From Candidatus Latescibacterota bacterium (lineage in GTDB: Bacteria; Latescibacterota; 4484-107), in assembly GCA_030613045.1 (NCBI GenBank), contig JAUWMS010000131.1, positions 1 to 6,834 of the forward strand: 6,834 bases of DNA. Direction: 5' to 3'. The position numbers were made by a program, and so were the translations under genes. Shown here in pieces: positions 5,904 through 6,834 of this stretch. Position 1 is the stretch's first letter, and each line of letters starts with the position of its first letter. The notes beneath the pieces are model-generated. The model did not search any database and was not told where the DNA came from. It saw only the letters and a program-made list of their open reading frames with translations.

Positions 5904-5936
5904 AGACCTCCGATGTCTTCAAGACCTCGGAGGTCT
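5904..5936. repeat. Palindrome 2, same two-tier architecture
   Basis: AGACCTCCGA and TCGGAGGTCT (10 bp) enclose a 1x1 mismatch, then GTCTT-c-AAGAC. It has the same geometry as the palindrome at 5842-5870 but a different sequence. A smaller stem, TCTGTC/GACAGA (5889-5906), abuts its left side. The rest of 5794-6015 shows no gene. Confidence 0.65.
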
Positions 5937-6015
5937 CATCTATCCATTAAATCGAATTTGTGGAAAGGCTCTGATCGCCCATCGCCAAAATTTTCTCGGC
6001 AGCGTCACTTTGCGC

Positions 6016-6044
6016 TTGACTTTTTCGATGCGATTGCTTATTTT
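6016..6044 (+). promoter_or_regulatory. Sigma-70-type promoter for tRNA-Phe
   Basis: TTGACT (6016-6021), a 17-bp spacer, then TATTTT (6039-6044). Transcription would start near 6051, nine bases before the tRNA. The -35 box is good and the -10 box fair (4 of 6). Confidence 0.55.
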
Positions 6045-6059
6045 TGACCCGTCTTTTGT

Positions 6060-6135
<76 letters not shown>

Positions 6136-6158
6136 TCGCAATCGGTGAAAAGAGCGAA

Positions 6159-6192
6159 ACGCCTGGACTGAAAAGCTCCAGGCGTTTTTTTT
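6159..6192 (+). terminator. Strong intrinsic terminator of tRNA-Phe
   Basis: ACGCCTGGA (6159-6167) pairs perfectly with TCCAGGCGT (6177-6185) over a 9-nt loop, running into eight T residues (6185-6192). It lies 23 bp after the tRNA. Confidence 0.9.
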
Positions 6193-6215
6193 ATGCCCTT
6201 TGAGGACTGTGCCCA

Positions 6216-6323
6216 ATGGGTGTCCATTACCCGGATCTTCAATTCAAACGTCGAAAGACCGCTGGATTGCAGATGGGCCATGTTGAAACACGCTACACCG
6301 CGGACGAAATCCGCTACATTTAA
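6216..6323 (+). CDS. Possible 35-residue small ORF, unrecognised
   Basis: ATG 6216 follows a GAGGA run (6202-6206) at 9-nt spacing and reads 35 codons to TAA 6321-6323. The product is basic and tyrosine-rich (YPDLQFKRRK, then YTADEIRYI at its end). The DEIRY string recurs in another frame at 6388-6402, with a silent difference, so this may be a decayed coding remnant rather than a live gene. It lies just after the tRNA terminator and no promoter was recognised. Family unknown. Confidence 0.2.
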   Translation: MGVHYPDLQFKRRKTAGLQMGHVETRYTADEIRYI

Positions 6324-6403
6324 CGCTAACGTACTGTGCTATCATCCTTTCGGACACTTAAGAAAGCCAATTTCGCGCTTCGGGCCTGACGAGATCCGCT
6401 ACA
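6303..6403 (+). repeat. Imperfect 16-bp direct repeat pair
   Basis: GACGAAATCCGCTACA (6303-6318) and GACGAGATCCGCTACA (6388-6403) match at 15 of 16 positions, 85 bp apart. CGGACAC also occurs after each copy (6351 and 6420). No established gene occupies 6193-6470. Confidence 0.5.
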
Positions 6404-6473
6404 ATCCACTGCTTCGCATCGGACACCATTTCATTAAACAGCGAATTCAGTTATTCCGCAACCTGATTGTTAT

Positions 6474-6510
6474 AAGCCACTTAGCCCTATGCCGAGTGGC
6501 TTTTATTTTC
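6474..6510 (+). terminator. Hairpin with T-rich tail upstream of the sigma-54 site
   Basis: AAGCCACT (6474-6481) pairs perfectly with AGTGGCTT (6495-6502) across 13 nt, and TTATTTTC follows. It reads as a terminator for transcription from the left, insulating the downstream promoter. It could instead be a binding site, since it ends about 20 bp before the -24 element. Confidence 0.5.
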
Positions 6511-6523
6511 AATCCCGGAGAAC

Positions 6524-6538
6524 TGGCACGACCTTTGC
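6524..6538 (+). promoter_or_regulatory. Sigma-54 (RpoN) promoter
   Basis: TGGCACG-acct-TTGC matches the -24/-12 consensus TGGCACG-N4-TTGC, with exactly 10 nt between GG and GC and C before the T. Transcription would start near 6550, leaving a leader of about 136 nt before ATG 6686. Such promoters need an activator ATPase; none is encoded in the window and no activator site was recognised. Confidence 0.8.
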
Positions 6539-6601
6539 GACATTCCCACATCGTGTGCATGCACCCTTATTTCTATTCAGGAACGAAAACCGCACGATCC
6601 A

Positions 6602-6613
6602 TAAGGAGGTGAT
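6602..6613 (+). promoter_or_regulatory. Perfect 12-nt anti-Shine-Dalgarno match in the leader
   Basis: TAAGGAGGTGAT is the complement of the usual 16S rRNA 3' end over 12 bases. It lies 72 nt before the secreted-protein start and only 2 nt (counted from GGAGG) before ATG 6612, which is too close for ordinary initiation there. Confidence 0.6.
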
Positions 6614-6689
6614 GCAGCGGCATCCAAACTCGTCTTTCCGTGTACCGTTGTCAAGTTTCACTCTCAAACCGAAAGGAGCAGTGCGATGA
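6612..6689 (+). CDS. Possible 25-residue leader ORF overlapping the next start
   Basis: ATG 6612 opens 25 codons ending at TGA 6687-6689, which overlaps the downstream start as ATGA. The strong ribosome-binding string before it is too close to this ATG, so initiation is uncertain. The peptide (MQRHPNSSFRVPLSSF...) resembles nothing I know. The overlap would allow translational coupling with the exported protein. Equally, it may be an untranslated leader whose frame happens to end there. Confidence 0.25.
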   Translation: MQRHPNSSFRVPLSSFTLKPKGAVR

Positions 6690-6834
6690 AAAAGATGCGC
6701 GTAGTACTCAGTGTCCTCGCCGTTTTCTCTCTTACCCTCACCCCGGTCTATGCGGCGGAGAGTTCCACGTGGGGGAGAATCACGGCGACGTTTTCGGAGA
6801 GCCCGGGCATCACCTCCGGCGAGTGCCAGTTGCT
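6686..6834 (+). CDS. Secreted or periplasmic protein, N-terminus only
   Basis: The frame runs off the right edge; 49 complete codons are visible. AAAGGAG (6672-6678) lies 7 nt before ATG 6686, an ideal ribosome site. The product starts with a textbook Sec signal peptide: MKKMR, a hydrophobic core (VVLSVLAVFSLTLT), then PVYA with likely cleavage after A23, before AESSTW. The mature start (TWGRITATFSESPGITSG) contains one Cys near residue 47. Too little is present to name a family. Expression probably depends on the sigma-54 promoter at 6524, through a 136-nt leader. It is unrelated by position to the signalling cluster, being separated by the tRNA unit. Confidence 0.8.
   Translation, partial: MKKMRVVLSVLAVFSLTLTPVYAAESSTWGRITATFSESPGITSGECQL

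Noticed and set aside
6193..6612. Plus-strand frame of 139 codons after the tRNA
   Set aside because: It starts on the terminator T-tract without a ribosome site and runs through the 6474 hairpin and the sigma-54 promoter, which makes a gene unlikely.

Overview
The window is a bacterial chromosomal segment of moderately high GC. Several features suggest a motile, free-living Gram-negative of the Desulfobacterota (former Deltaproteobacteria) or a neighbouring phylum: a FapA/DUF342 protein, stacked receiver-domain proteins, an HDOD protein, a near-consensus sigma-54 promoter and a tRNA with an encoded CCA end. The lineage is inference; no single gene here fixes it.

Layout. 2-1327: 3' part of a FapA-type (DUF342) gene, open at the left edge. 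1328-1810: about 480 bp without a gene. It holds a roughly 390-bp element bounded by 22-bp inverted repeats (21/22 matching), with more copies of the repeat core inside, several hairpins and a terminator-like stem-loop. 1811-4648: three same-strand signalling genes, namely a receiver plus histidine kinase hybrid, a receiver-coil-PAS protein, and a receiver-coil protein with no output domain. The two junctions between them carry heptanucleotide tandem repeats. 4649-4929: terminator-like hairpin, another copy of the repeat core, and an ATCCGTG repeat cluster. 4930-5793: HDOD-domain protein. 5794-6059: two look-alike palindromes, then a sigma-70-like promoter. 6060-6135: tRNA-Phe(GAA) with a strong terminator. 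6193-6523: no confident gene. 6524-6685: sigma-54 promoter and a leader with a perfect 12-nt anti-Shine-Dalgarno match. 6686 to the right edge: start of an exported protein.

Working together. FapA-like proteins, receiver/kinase proteins and HDOD proteins are commonly met in motility and surface-behaviour signalling. The hybrid kinase has no membrane segment or extracellular sensor, so it is a cytosolic kinase whose input is probably its own receiver or a partner. The two downstream receivers are related to each other (both share a YRF-[IL]-LKPWND block) and are plausible phosphorylation targets or scaffolds. None of the three has a DNA-binding or cyclic-di-GMP output domain, so output would come through protein contacts, possibly through the HDOD protein. 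That circuit is inference.

The most unusual aspect is that every junction in the signalling cluster carries a different short repeat family. The right-hand end adds a sigma-54-driven leader whose small ORF overlaps the start of a secreted-protein gene. I see no clear evidence for a wholly new biochemical system.
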